Source: Azohydromonas caseinilytica
GTDB taxonomy: Bacteria; Pseudomonadota; Gammaproteobacteria; Burkholderiales; Burkholderiaceae_C
Reading direction: 5' to 3'
Assembly (NCBI RefSeq): GCF_012927045.1
Contig: NZ_JABBFW010000026.1
Coordinates: forward strand, 1 to 64,000
Length of the DNA stretch: 64,000 nucleotides
Below, piece by piece: positions 1 through 9,058 of the stretch. The notes under the pieces were generated by a model, which saw only the letters and a list, made by a program, of their open reading frames with translations, had not been told where the DNA came from and searched no databases. Position 1 is the first letter of the stretch; each line of letters opens with the position of its first letter. Position numbers and translations under genes: made by a program.

Positions 1-77
1 TCCCGAACAGGACCGTGAAACACCTCAGCGCCGATGATAGTGCGGATTCCCGTGTGAAAGTAGGACATTGTCAGGCT
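1..77 (+). rRNA. rrf: 5S ribosomal RNA, 3' part
   Basis: The first bases read as the 3' two thirds of a bacterial 5S rRNA. The GTGAAACACCTCAGCGCCGAT block, the TAGTG segment and the closing GTAGGACATTGTCAGGC 3' strand of helix I are all present. The 5' part lies outside the window. A strong terminator follows, so this is the distal end of an rrn operon. The exact 3' end is inferred from the family. Confidence 0.9.
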
Positions 78-90
78 AATATCCCCGCCA

Positions 91-124
91 AACGCCCCGA
101 CCAGAATATGGTCGGGGCGTTTTG
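91..124 (+). terminator. Rho-independent terminator of the rRNA operon
   Basis: A 13-bp perfect stem (AACGCCCCGACCA paired with TGGTCGGGGCGTT) closes a GAATA loop and is followed by a short T-rich run. It lies 13 bases after the 5S rRNA and is placed to end rrn transcription. The next gene converges on it from the other strand. Confidence 0.9.
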
Positions 125-248
125 CTTGGCGGCTTCGAATATCGTCTCGAATATCTTTGGCGCGGTGGCCTGCGAAATTCATTGCATCGCATCGAGGCGG
201 TGAGATCGGGCAGGCCTTGTCCGCCTCTGGCCTGCGACCCGTGGCGGC

Positions 249-2285
249 TCAACCCTTCCAGAACCGGTTCATGGCTTTCATGCGCCGGCGCTGCTCGGTG
301 GTGACGTAGACCGTGGTGGTGGCCAGCGAAGCGTGTCCCAGGTTCTGCTGCGCCACCTCGATGGGCGTGCCGCTGGCAATCGAATGCGAGGCATGGCTGT
401 GGCGCAGCCAGTGGGTGCTGGCTGCCGCCAGGCGCTGCGCGCCACGGGTATCGCCCTGGGCTTCCAGCACGCGGGCGCAGTGGCCGAAGTAGGTCTTGAG
501 CTGGTCGTAAAGCGTGTTGGGCGCGATGCCTGCCGCCGGATCGAAGGCCGCGCGCATGAGCCGCGGCGCGCGCTCCACGGCGTCGCTGGCCAGGCCCAGC
601 AGGAAGGCTTGGCCGGTGTCCGGATGCGCCGGGTCCGGCACCAGCCCGCGCGAGGCCAGGTAGTCCAGCAGCTCCTGTGCCACGGGGATCGGCACGGGCA
701 CCTCGCGCAGCCGCTGCCCCTTGCCGACCACGCGCAGCACCCAGCCGGCCAGCGACTCGGCGTCGTCGCCGTCTTCCGCGCCGGGCGGGAACTCCAGCCA
801 CTGCAGATCGCCCGCGCGCGCGGCCACCGCCTCCGACAGGCGCAAGCCCGTGGCATAGAGCAGCAGCAGCGCCGCGCGCAGCCGCCGGGTGGAGCCGTTG
901 TCGGGCTGCTGCGCCAGCTGTTCGCGCACGAAGGCCCATTGCGCCAGGCTCAAGCTGCGCCCCGCGTTGACCCGCGGCTCGGCATGGCGTGGCACCGACA
1001 CGCCCATCCACGGATTGCCCACCAGGTAGTTCTGGTGCACCAGGAAGGCGTAGAGGTTGCGCAGGATGGTGATGGCCTGGGCCACGGCCCGCAGCGACAG
1101 CGGGCCCTCGAAGGGACGCCATGCCGGCGACCAGCGCTCGCGCCCACGCGGGCCGCACCAGCGGCTGCGCGGCTGCGGGTCCGCCAGGAATTCGCGGTAG
1201 GCCACGCAGTCTTCCTGCGTCATGGAGGACAGCGGCTTGCCGCGCACGAGCAGCGCCCACAGCAGGAAGCGCTCCGCTTCCTTGCGGTAAGCGCGCTGGG
1301 TGTGCGAGAGCGCCTTGGAAAGAGGGGCGCCTTCGCCGCGCGAGCGGCGCCGCGCCGCCATGGCGCGCTGCTGCTCGGCCGTGAGCGCCTGCTTGGCATT
1401 CAGCCAGGCCCACAGGGCTTCGTAGTCGTTGGTGGCCGAGAGCAGGCACTGCGCCTGCGGCCGGCGATAGAGGCCCTGGCGCCCGTCGAGCTCGGCGGGC
1501 ATCACGATCTTCTCCAGCGGCCGGATCGCCGTGGCCGGCGCCACCACGGCCTGCAAGGCCTGCGCCGGCAGCTGCGAGCGCCGCCGGCCCACATGGGCAC
1601 CGAGGCGCAGCCCGGTGGACGCCTCATGCGCGCGCAACCATTCCACGATGCGCTGCGCCTTGGTCTCGCCGATGCCGCGGATGGCCGTGAACCAGCCCTG
1701 GCCCAGGCCGTTGATGCGCTCAACCAGCTGCTGCAGCGTGAACAGGTCGGCCGCCTCCAGCTTGCAGGCCAGCAGCGGATTGAGCCAGGCGGCCACCGCG
1801 TCGCCGGCCTGCGGCGGCTGCGCCACCAGGCCCTCCAGCCAGTGCAGCGCTTGCAGCTGCTTCTCCACCAGCCGCGCCCGGCGCTTGAGGCGCCTTTGCT
1901 GCGGGCCGAACGCCATGGCGTAAGCCTGCAGTTGCTCCTGCTCCGAGAAGCCTTCCAGGCCCCGTTGCGCGGCAAAGGCCTCCAGCGAGGGCAGGGCGCT
2001 CGCTTCGAACAGGCGGCTGGTGTCCAGCTGCACCAGCCGGGCCACGCCCGGCCGCTGCTCGCGGCGCGCCGCCGCGGCGAACTCGTCGCGCAGCCAGGCG
2101 ATGGTGGAGCGCACCGCGCGGGCATCGCCGCTCTCGCCTTCGGCCCGCAGGTAGCGGTCCCAGCTGGCCCGCAAGTCCAGCCCCTGCACCAGGGCACGCA
2201 TGAAGGCGAAGTGGCCGCCGTGGAGCTTGCGGGCACGGGCCGCCGTGGCCCGTCCCGCGCCTTCTGCGGCGTCTTGTCGCGTCAT
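249..2285 (-). CDS. Large tyrosine recombinase / phage-type site-specific integrase
   Basis: A protein of 678 aa with a long N-terminal region and a C-terminal tyrosine-recombinase domain. The catalytic set is complete: R482 in ATGLRLSEA, H625 and R628 in HWLRHSHASH, H651 in LGHAS and the nucleophile Y660 in TTTVYVTTEQ. The N-terminal half resembles the DUF3701-type extension found in Burkholderiales integrases; that assignment is from memory. I chose the ATG at 2285 because earlier in-frame codons lead into low-complexity Arg/Pro sequence. It lies just downstream of an rRNA operon and reads toward it. I see no att repeats, excisionase or phage genes nearby, so this may be a domesticated recombinase or the remnant of an element. 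Confidence 0.85.
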   Translation of the reverse strand: MTRQDAAEGAGRATAARARKLHGGHFAFMRALVQGLDLRASWDRYLRAEGESGDARAVRSTIAWLRDEFAAAARREQRPGVARLVQLDTSRLFEASALPSLEAFAAQRGLEGFSEQEQLQAYAMAFGPQQRRLKRRARLVEKQLQALHWLEGLVAQPPQAGDAVAAWLNPLLACKLEAADLFTLQQLVERINGLGQGWFTAIRGIGETKAQRIVEWLRAHEASTGLRLGAHVGRRRSQLPAQALQAVVAPATAIRPLEKIVMPAELDGRQGLYRRPQAQCLLSATNDYEALWAWLNAKQALTAEQQRAMAARRRSRGEGAPLSKALSHTQRAYRKEAERFLLWALLVRGKPLSSMTQEDCVAYREFLADPQPRSRWCGPRGRERWSPAWRPFEGPLSLRAVAQAITILRNLYAFLVHQNYLVGNPWMGVSVPRHAEPRVNAGRSLSLAQWAFVREQLAQQPDNGSTRRLRAALLLLYATGLRLSEAVAARAGDLQWLEFPPGAEDGDDAESLAGWVLRVVGKGQRLREVPVPIPVAQELLDYLASRGLVPDPAHPDTGQAFLLGLASDAVERAPRLMRAAFDPAAGIAPNTLYDQLKTYFGHCARVLEAQGDTRGAQRLAAASTHWLRHSHASHSIASGTPIEVAQQNLGHASLATTTVYVTTEQRRRMKAMNRFWKG

Positions 2286-2388
2286 GGCATCCGTTCCGTC
2301 ATCTCCAGCAGCCCGGATTGTCCCTGCTGCCCGGCGGATGCCGTCATCAACACCCCGGCTTTCGCCTCCTGCGCGGCCCGTCCGCTTT

Positions 2389-2718
2389 TCAGGAAGAAGG
2401 CACGGGCTGGGCCGCGCAGGCCGGGGGCGCGACGGCGGGGACCGGGCGGCGCGGCACCTCGACATGCGCATCGCCGTCCAGCCGCGACGAGCAGGACAGC
2501 ACCTGGCCGTCCCTCAGCAGCTGGAGCTCGGGATGCAGCCGTCCCTCCAGCAGCGTCACGCGGCAGGCGCCGCAACGCCCGCGCCGGCAGGCGCTGCGGA
2601 TGGGCAGCCGCAGCGCCTCGATGTTCTCCAGCAGCGTGCGCTCCGGGCTGGCCGCGCCGACATGGGCGACGCCGTCGATGGTGACGGTCAACGTGAATGC
2701 GTTCGCAACGGTGTTCAT
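2389..2718 (-). CDS. Plant-type [2Fe-2S] ferredoxin
   Basis: A 109-aa protein with the CX4CX2C...C cluster ligands of plant-type ferredoxins (Cys44, Cys49, Cys52 and Cys76; motif SACRRGRCGACR, then LSCSSR). It would carry single electrons in the cytoplasm. Its ATG overlaps the stop of the upstream ABC ATPase as ATGA, so the two are translationally coupled and it is the last gene of the ten-gene run. Ferredoxins are not part of peptide importers. Its likely job here, by inference, is to reduce one of the iron oxygenases encoded upstream. The tail after residue 90 is Pro/Ala-rich and unlike the core. Confidence 0.85.
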   Translation of the reverse strand: MNTVANAFTLTVTIDGVAHVGAASPERTLLENIEALRLPIRSACRRGRCGACRVTLLEGRLHPELQLLRDGQVLSCSSRLDGDAHVEVPRRPVPAVAPPACAAQPVPSS

Positions 2719-3695
2719 GGCAGGGCGCCCTGGAGCTCGGTGGACTGGACGCAGGCGACGCCGCCCGCGGGCAGCGCGCGCAGCGGCGGCGGCGCGGTGC
2801 GGCAATGCGCCTGCGCGCCGGGGCAGCGCGGCGCGAAGCGGCAGCCGGGCTGCAGCCGCGGCTCCAGCGCGGCCTCGTTCGGCGCCGAAGCCGGCCGGCC
2901 CGGGCCCAGGCCCAGGCAGCTCTGCACCAGTGCCCGGGTGTAGGGATGGCGCGGCGCGGCGATGACCTCGGCCGCCGGCCCCCACTCCACCAGCTGCCCG
3001 GCATACATCACCGCGACCTCGTCGGCCACGTGGCGCACCACGGCCAGGTCGTGCGAGATGAACAGGTAGCCCAGGCCGAGCCGGCGCTGCAGCGCCATCA
3101 GCAGGTTCAGCACCTGGGCCTGGATCGACAGGTCCAGCGCCGACAGCGGCTCGTCCAGCACCAGCAGCCGCGGACGCGAGGCCAGCGCCCGCGCGATGCC
3201 CACCCGCTGCCGCTGCCCGCCGCTGAGTGCGCCCGGAAAGGCGTGCAGGTGCTCCTCGCCCAGCCCGACCTCGCGCAGCAGCGCGGCGGCCGTCTGCCGC
3301 AGCGCCGCGCGCGTCTGTCCGCCGCGCGCTGCCAGCGCCGTGGTGACGATCTCCCACACGCGCCGGCGCGGGTTCAGCGAGCCGTACGGGTCCTGGAACA
3401 CCATCTGCACGCGCCGGTACAGCTCGGCGGCCGGCAGCGCGGCGATGTCGGCCAGGCCATCCTCACCGGCGATGCGGATGCGCCCGGCCGTGGGCGTCTC
3501 CAGCCGCAGCAGCAACCGCGCCAGCGTGCTCTTGCCGCTGCCCGACTCGCCCACCACCGCCAGGGTGCGCCCGCGCCGCAGCCGCAGCGACACCTGGTCC
3601 ACCGCCGGCAGCAGCGCCCCGGCCCGGCCCCAGAGCGGGCGCCGCACCGGGTAGCGCTTGCACAGCCCCTCGATCACGAGCAGTTCCTCGTCCAT
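2715..3695 (-). CDS. Oligopeptide-type ABC transporter ATPase (OppF/DppF class)
   Basis: A 326-aa cytoplasmic ATPase with Walker A GESGSGKST, signature LSGGQRQRVGIARAL, Walker B LLVLDEPLSALD and the switch histidine in ISHDLAVV. The C-terminal CRFAPRCPGAQ segment is the Cys-containing tail typical of Opp/Dpp ATPases. A strong AAAGGAAGAC ribosome-binding site precedes the ATG at 3695. It starts 10 bases after the partner OppD-class gene and overlaps the ferredoxin gene by 4 bases. Together with the two permeases and the binding protein it makes a full importer. Confidence 0.92.
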   Translation of the reverse strand: MDEELLVIEGLCKRYPVRRPLWGRAGALLPAVDQVSLRLRRGRTLAVVGESGSGKSTLARLLLRLETPTAGRIRIAGEDGLADIAALPAAELYRRVQMVFQDPYGSLNPRRRVWEIVTTALAARGGQTRAALRQTAAALLREVGLGEEHLHAFPGALSGGQRQRVGIARALASRPRLLVLDEPLSALDLSIQAQVLNLLMALQRRLGLGYLFISHDLAVVRHVADEVAVMYAGQLVEWGPAAEVIAAPRHPYTRALVQSCLGLGPGRPASAPNEAALEPRLQPGCRFAPRCPGAQAHCRTAPPPLRALPAGGVACVQSTELQGALP

Positions 3696-3705
3696 GGTCT
3701 TCCTT

Positions 3706-4665
3706 TCACAGGGCGCAGCGCAGCGACACGCCGGGATGCCGCGGATGCGGCCGCAACGCAACGGGCTGGCGGCAGACCGGCTGCGCCTGGGCACAGCGGC
3801 TCTCGAAGCGGCAGCCGGCCGCCTCCTGCCCCACGGGCAGCACCGTGCCCGGCAGGGCCGGCAGCGGTGCGCCGGGGGCACCACCGCGTCCGGGCAACGC
3901 GTGCAGCAGGCCGCGCGTGTACGGATGCGCGGGCGTGTGGGCCACGGCATCCACCGGGCCGGACTCGACGATCTGGCCCGAATACATCACCTGCACCCGG
4001 TCCGCGTAGGCGCGCACCACGCCGATGTCGTGCGACACCAGCAGCACGGCCATGCGGTGGGTGCGGGCCAGCCGAGCGATGAGATCCAGGATCTGCACCT
4101 GCAGCGTGGCGTCCAGCGCCGTGGTGGGCTCGTCGGCGATGAGCAGCGCCGGGGCGCAGGCCAGCGCCAGGGCGATCATCACCCGCTGCGCCATGCCGCC
4201 CGAGAGTTCATGGGGATGGCAGCGCAGCCGCAGCCCGGCCGCGCCGATGCCGACCTCGCCCAGCAGCGCCTGCGCGCGCTCGCGCAGGGCCCGGCGGCCT
4301 TCTCCGGCATGGCGAAGCCGCAGCGTCTCCACCAGCTGGGTCTCCAGCGTCAGGCAGGGGTTGAGCGCGCTCATCGGGTTCTGGAACACCATGGCCGCCT
4401 GGCGCCCGCGCACCGCGGCCCAGGCCGGCGAGCCCACCGGCGGCAGCGCCCGGCCGCACAGCTCCAGGCGCCGCGCCGACACCACCGCGCCCGGCGGCAG
4501 CAGGCCCATCAGCGCCAGGCCGGTGACGCTCTTGCCGCAGCCGGACTCGCCGACCACGCCCAGCACCTCGCCCGGTGCAATGTGGAAACTCAGCTCGCGC
4601 ACCACGCGGCGCAGGCCGCGCCCGGCGGGCAGCTCCACCGACAGCTCCTCGACATGCAAGCTCAT
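3706..4665 (-). CDS. Oligopeptide-type ABC transporter ATPase (OppD/DppD class)
   Basis: A 319-aa ATPase with Walker A GESGCGKSVTGLALMG, signature LSGGMAQRVMIALALA, Walker B LLIADEPTTALD and switch histidine in VSHDIGVV. The HPYTRGLLHALPG and CRFESRCAQAQ elements are typical of the OppD/DppD tail. Its ATG overlaps the upstream permease stop by one base (TGATG), which implies translational coupling. It forms the ATPase heterodimer with the following OppF-class protein. Substrate cannot be read from the ATPase; the gene order points to the product of the surrounding cluster or a peptide precursor. Confidence 0.92.
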   Translation of the reverse strand: MSLHVEELSVELPAGRGLRRVVRELSFHIAPGEVLGVVGESGCGKSVTGLALMGLLPPGAVVSARRLELCGRALPPVGSPAWAAVRGRQAAMVFQNPMSALNPCLTLETQLVETLRLRHAGEGRRALRERAQALLGEVGIGAAGLRLRCHPHELSGGMAQRVMIALALACAPALLIADEPTTALDATLQVQILDLIARLARTHRMAVLLVSHDIGVVRAYADRVQVMYSGQIVESGPVDAVAHTPAHPYTRGLLHALPGRGGAPGAPLPALPGTVLPVGQEAAGCRFESRCAQAQPVCRQPVALRPHPRHPGVSLRCAL

Positions 4666-5537
4666 CACCGGCTCCCGGTGCGCGGGTCCAGCGCGTCGCG
4701 CAGCGCATCCCCGAGCAGGTTGAAGGACAGCACCGCGGCCAGGATGCACAGGCCCGGCAGCAGCATCAGGTGCGGCTCGGTCTCGATGAAGGGGCGCGCA
4801 TCTGCGAGCATGGCACCCCATTCCGCCACCGGCGCCGGCGCGCCCAGGCCCAGGAAGCCCAGCGCGGCGATCTCCAGGATGGCGTCGCTGAAGCCCAGCG
4901 CCGCCTGCACGATCACCGGCGCGCGGCAGTTGGGCAGCACCTCGCTGTAGAGCAGCCGCCAGCGCGAGACGCCGCAGGAGCGCGCCGCCTGCACGTAGGG
5001 CTTCCTCATCTCCAGCACGGCTACCGAGCGCACCACGCGCACGAAGCGCGGCACCGCCACCAGCGACACCGCCAGCACCGCGTTGAGCAGCCCCGGCCCC
5101 AGCACCGCCACCACCACGATGGCCAGCAGGATGCTGGGCAGCGACATCGCCAGGTCCATGGCCCGCGCCACCAGCCGGTCCACCCAGCCGCCGTACACGC
5201 CGGCCAGCAGGCCCAGCAGCGTGCCCACCCCCAGCGAGGAAGCCACCACCGCCAGGCCGATGCCCAGCGAGGTGCGGGCGCCGTACACCAGCCGCGCCAG
5301 CTGGTCGCGGCCCAGGTCGTCGGTGCCCAGCCACGGGCCGCCCGCGCCCGGCGTGGGCGGCCAGCGCAGCCGCTGGCTCAGGCCGTAGGGGTCCAGGTCG
5401 AAGAGCAGCGGCGCCAGCGTGCCCACCGCCAGCAGCAGCATCACCCCGCCCAGGCCCAGCAGGCCGGGGCGGCTCAAGCGGCCCAGCGGCCAGGCGCGGC
5501 GCGGCGCCGGCAGGGTCGTGTCGTCGAGCGCGGCCAT
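4665..5537 (-). CDS. Oligopeptide-type ABC transporter permease (DppC class)
   Basis: A 290-aa inner-membrane permease with about six membrane segments. It has the N-terminal DppC/OppC element (WLGTDDLGRDQLARLVYGAR) and the EAA-loop region around AARSCGVSRWRLLYSEVLPN. I chose the ATG at 5537, one base after the stop of the upstream permease gene; an alternative start 30 bases upstream would overlap it. It pairs with the DppB-class protein to form the channel. Confidence 0.9.
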   Translation of the reverse strand: MAALDDTTLPAPRRAWPLGRLSRPGLLGLGGVMLLLAVGTLAPLLFDLDPYGLSQRLRWPPTPGAGGPWLGTDDLGRDQLARLVYGARTSLGIGLAVVASSLGVGTLLGLLAGVYGGWVDRLVARAMDLAMSLPSILLAIVVVAVLGPGLLNAVLAVSLVAVPRFVRVVRSVAVLEMRKPYVQAARSCGVSRWRLLYSEVLPNCRAPVIVQAALGFSDAILEIAALGFLGLGAPAPVAEWGAMLADARPFIETEPHLMLLPGLCILAAVLSFNLLGDALRDALDPRTGSR

Positions 5538-5538
5538 G

Positions 5539-6549
<1,011 letters not shown>

Positions 6550-6559
6550 GGCCGCCTCC

Positions 6560-8158
6560 TCAATGGTCCTTGAGCGCCAGCAGGCGGAAGTGGTCCAGGT
6601 CCAGCGGGTCCGGCAGGCGGCCCGTGAGCTGCGTGCTCATCACCCGGTACACCTTGGCATGCGCGATGGGCACCAGGGGCACGTCCCGGCTCAGCACCGC
6701 CAGCGCCTTGCGGTACAGCGCCGCGCGCGCCTGCGGGTCCTGCACCACGCGGGCCTCGGTGATCAGCGCGTCGAAGTCGGGCTTGCAGTAGCGCGCGTTG
6801 TTGGAGCCGCGGGTGACGGCGTCGCAGCTGAACAGGGTGTAGAGGAAGTTGTCGGGGTCGCCGTTGTCGGTGCCCCAGCCGAGCTGGACGATCTGGTGCT
6901 CGCCGCGGCGCACCTTGTCGAGGTAGGTGCCCCAGTCGAAGGTGGCGAGCTCGACGCGGATGCCGACCTTGGCCAGGTCGGCCTGCATCATCTCGCCGAG
7001 CTTGCGGCCGTTGGGCAGGTAGGGCCGGCTCACGGGCAGCGTCCACAGCGTGGCGCTGAAGCCGTTGGGGTAGCCGGCCTGCGCCAGCAGCGCCCGGGCC
7101 TTGGCCGGGTCGTAGGCGTAGGTGCTGACCTGGTCGGTCCAGGACCACTGGCCGGCCGGGTAGGGGTTGATCGCCACCGTGGCGTTGCCCAGCCAGACCG
7201 CGTCGACGTAGGCCTGCTTGTTCAGCGCGTGGGCGAAGGCGCGGCGCACCAGCACGTTGTCGAAGGGCGGCTTCTGCATGTTCAGGGCCAGGTAGCCCAC
7301 GTTCACGCCCTCGGCCTCGTCGAGCACCAGGCGGGGATCGCGGCGAATGGCCGGCAGGTCCGCCGGCGCGGGCGACACCGCCATGTGGCACTCGCCGCGG
7401 CGCACCTTCTGCAGCCGCACGCTGGCGTCGGGCGTGATGGCGAAGACCAGCTGCTTCGTCTTCGGCGCGCCGTTCCAGTAGGCCGGGTGCGCGGTGTAGC
7501 GGATGCTGTTGGTGGCGCTGACGAAGGCGTAGGGCCCGGTGCCGATGGGCCGGCGGTCCAGCTCCTCGGGCTCGCCCGCGGCCAGCAGCTTCGTGCCGTA
7601 CTCGGCCGACAGGATGGACATGAAGGGCATGGCCAGGTCGGACAGGAACGGTGCCTCGGGCCGGTTCAGGACGATGCGCACCTTGTGCTCGTCCACACGG
7701 GTGATGGAGGCGATCACCTTGTCCATCCCCAGGCCCTGGAAATACTGGTAATTCCCGCCACCGACCTTGTGATAAGGATGGTCCGGCCGCAATTGCCGGT
7801 TGAAGGAAAACAGCACGTCGTCGGCATTGAAATCCCGGCTCGGCGTGAAATAGGCCGTGCTGTGGAACTTGACGCCGCGCCGCAGCGTGAATTCATAGGT
7901 GCGCTTGTCGGCCGATACCGTCCAGCTCTGCGCCAGGGCCGGCACGATCTTGGTAGTGCCGGGCTCGAAATCGACGAGGCGGTCGTACAGCGTGGTGGCC
8001 GTGGCATTGCGGGCGGTGCCGGAGAGCGTGCGCTGCGGGTTAAGAGATTCAGGGCTCCCTTCGGAGCAATACACCAGCGGCGCCTCGGCCCAAACCAGGC
8101 CGGTGCACGAGAGGCTGAATGCGGCCCCCAGGGTCAAAAGGGTTTGGCGCAAGGACAT
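6560..8158 (-). CDS. Periplasmic substrate-binding protein of the oligopeptide ABC importer (SBP_bac_5)
   Basis: A 532-aa secreted protein. A signal peptide (residues 1-24, cleavage after VWA) precedes the family-5 binding fold. Family landmarks include YCSEGSPESLNPQ, TLYDRLVDFEPGTT, the RRGVKFH box near residue 90, and LNMQKPPFDNVLVRRAFAHA. Family 5 binds di/oligopeptides, haem, nickel complexes, opines and related small molecules, so the fold does not fix the ligand. It is separated by 76 bases from the 2-oxoglutarate oxygenase gene upstream. Its presence gives the cluster an uptake arm beside the MFS exporter. Confidence 0.92.
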   Translation of the reverse strand: MSLRQTLLTLGAAFSLSCTGLVWAEAPLVYCSEGSPESLNPQRTLSGTARNATATTLYDRLVDFEPGTTKIVPALAQSWTVSADKRTYEFTLRRGVKFHSTAYFTPSRDFNADDVLFSFNRQLRPDHPYHKVGGGNYQYFQGLGMDKVIASITRVDEHKVRIVLNRPEAPFLSDLAMPFMSILSAEYGTKLLAAGEPEELDRRPIGTGPYAFVSATNSIRYTAHPAYWNGAPKTKQLVFAITPDASVRLQKVRRGECHMAVSPAPADLPAIRRDPRLVLDEAEGVNVGYLALNMQKPPFDNVLVRRAFAHALNKQAYVDAVWLGNATVAINPYPAGQWSWTDQVSTYAYDPAKARALLAQAGYPNGFSATLWTLPVSRPYLPNGRKLGEMMQADLAKVGIRVELATFDWGTYLDKVRRGEHQIVQLGWGTDNGDPDNFLYTLFSCDAVTRGSNNARYCKPDFDALITEARVVQDPQARAALYRKALAVLSRDVPLVPIAHAKVYRVMSTQLTGRLPDPLDLDHFRLLALKDH

Positions 8159-8234
8159 GATGACGCTCGCAAAAAGCTGGAGTGAAGGCCGGCGGGCGGG
8201 CCGCCGGCCGCAGGGCGATGGCTCTATTGAAGAA

Positions 8235-9017
8235 TCAGGACCACAAACCCAGGCTGCCGTCCCGGCGCAGTCCCATGAAGGAAGTCTGCGAAATGCGGTA
8301 GCCGTCGGTGTTTCCCAAAATTTCGTGGAAATTCTGGGTGTTGAAGATGATCAGGTCGCCCACGTTCGGGCGGATCTTCACGTGGTCCTCGCGCTCCAAG
8401 ACTTCATAGGGAAAGTAATACTCGCCCGGCACTTTCATCACGTCGTTTTTCGCGGTGTGGATGGTGTCGTAGATCACCACCTCGCCGCCGCTGCGCAGCA
8501 TGCTGAAATAAATGTTCCAGGTGAGCTGGCGCTGGATCTCGGTGACGGCCCAGGGCTGCTTGATGTGGCTGGGCGCATGGTCCGCATGCAGCCGCCCATG
8601 CCCGCGGAAGCTGCGGAAGGCGCCGGCGAAGTACTTGCCGTGGCCCGGCTCCTCGAACAGGCCCACCCGGCGCCCGGTGCGCCCGGCGATGGCCTGCATC
8701 ACCATCTCCACCGGGTCCACGTTCAGGCCGGCATACAGCTCGGCCACCAGGTGCCGCGCCGCGTCGATCTTCTCGAAATAGACCGACTTGTCCTGGTGCG
8801 CCCACTGGTTGTGGCACACGCCCACATGCTGCACGGGAATGTCCTTCAAATGCCCGTAGGTTTCGAAACTCAGGCTGCGCAGCCGCTGCGCGATGCGCTC
8901 GCACAATTCCGGCGCAATGAAATTCTCGATCCTGATGCCGGGAATCTTGAAGGCCAGCAGCAGGTCCATGTTCTGCTCGTTGAGCTCGCACAGCTCGGAG
9001 GTGATCCAGTTGCCCAT
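8235..9017 (-). CDS. 2-Oxoglutarate/Fe(II)-dependent oxygenase
   Basis: A 260-aa soluble enzyme with a complete facial triad: H144 and D146 (LHADHAP) and H231 (NFHEI). R241 in RISQTSF lies 10 residues after the distal His and would hold the 2-oxoglutarate C5 carboxylate. The Asp in HxD argues for hydroxylase or desaturase chemistry rather than halogenation, where Gly or Ala replaces it. The start has a strong AAAGGAGCC ribosome-binding site. It lies between the MFS exporter and the ABC binding protein. The substrate is unknown; an amino acid or small peptide is plausible from the neighbouring ATP-grasp enzyme. I do not recognise a characterised close relative. Confidence 0.82.
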   Translation of the reverse strand: MGNWITSELCELNEQNMDLLLAFKIPGIRIENFIAPELCERIAQRLRSLSFETYGHLKDIPVQHVGVCHNQWAHQDKSVYFEKIDAARHLVAELYAGLNVDPVEMVMQAIAGRTGRRVGLFEEPGHGKYFAGAFRSFRGHGRLHADHAPSHIKQPWAVTEIQRQLTWNIYFSMLRSGGEVVIYDTIHTAKNDVMKVPGEYYFPYEVLEREDHVKIRPNVGDLIIFNTQNFHEILGNTDGYRISQTSFMGLRRDGSLGLWS

Positions 9018-9058
9018 TTTCAGGCTCCTTTGGTGAGGTCAAAACAAGGCAGTGACAG

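Noticed and set aside
8235-9017. 2OG oxygenase considered as a non-haem iron halogenase because of its cluster context.
   Set aside because: The HxD aspartate is present (D146); known halogenases of this fold have Gly or Ala there.
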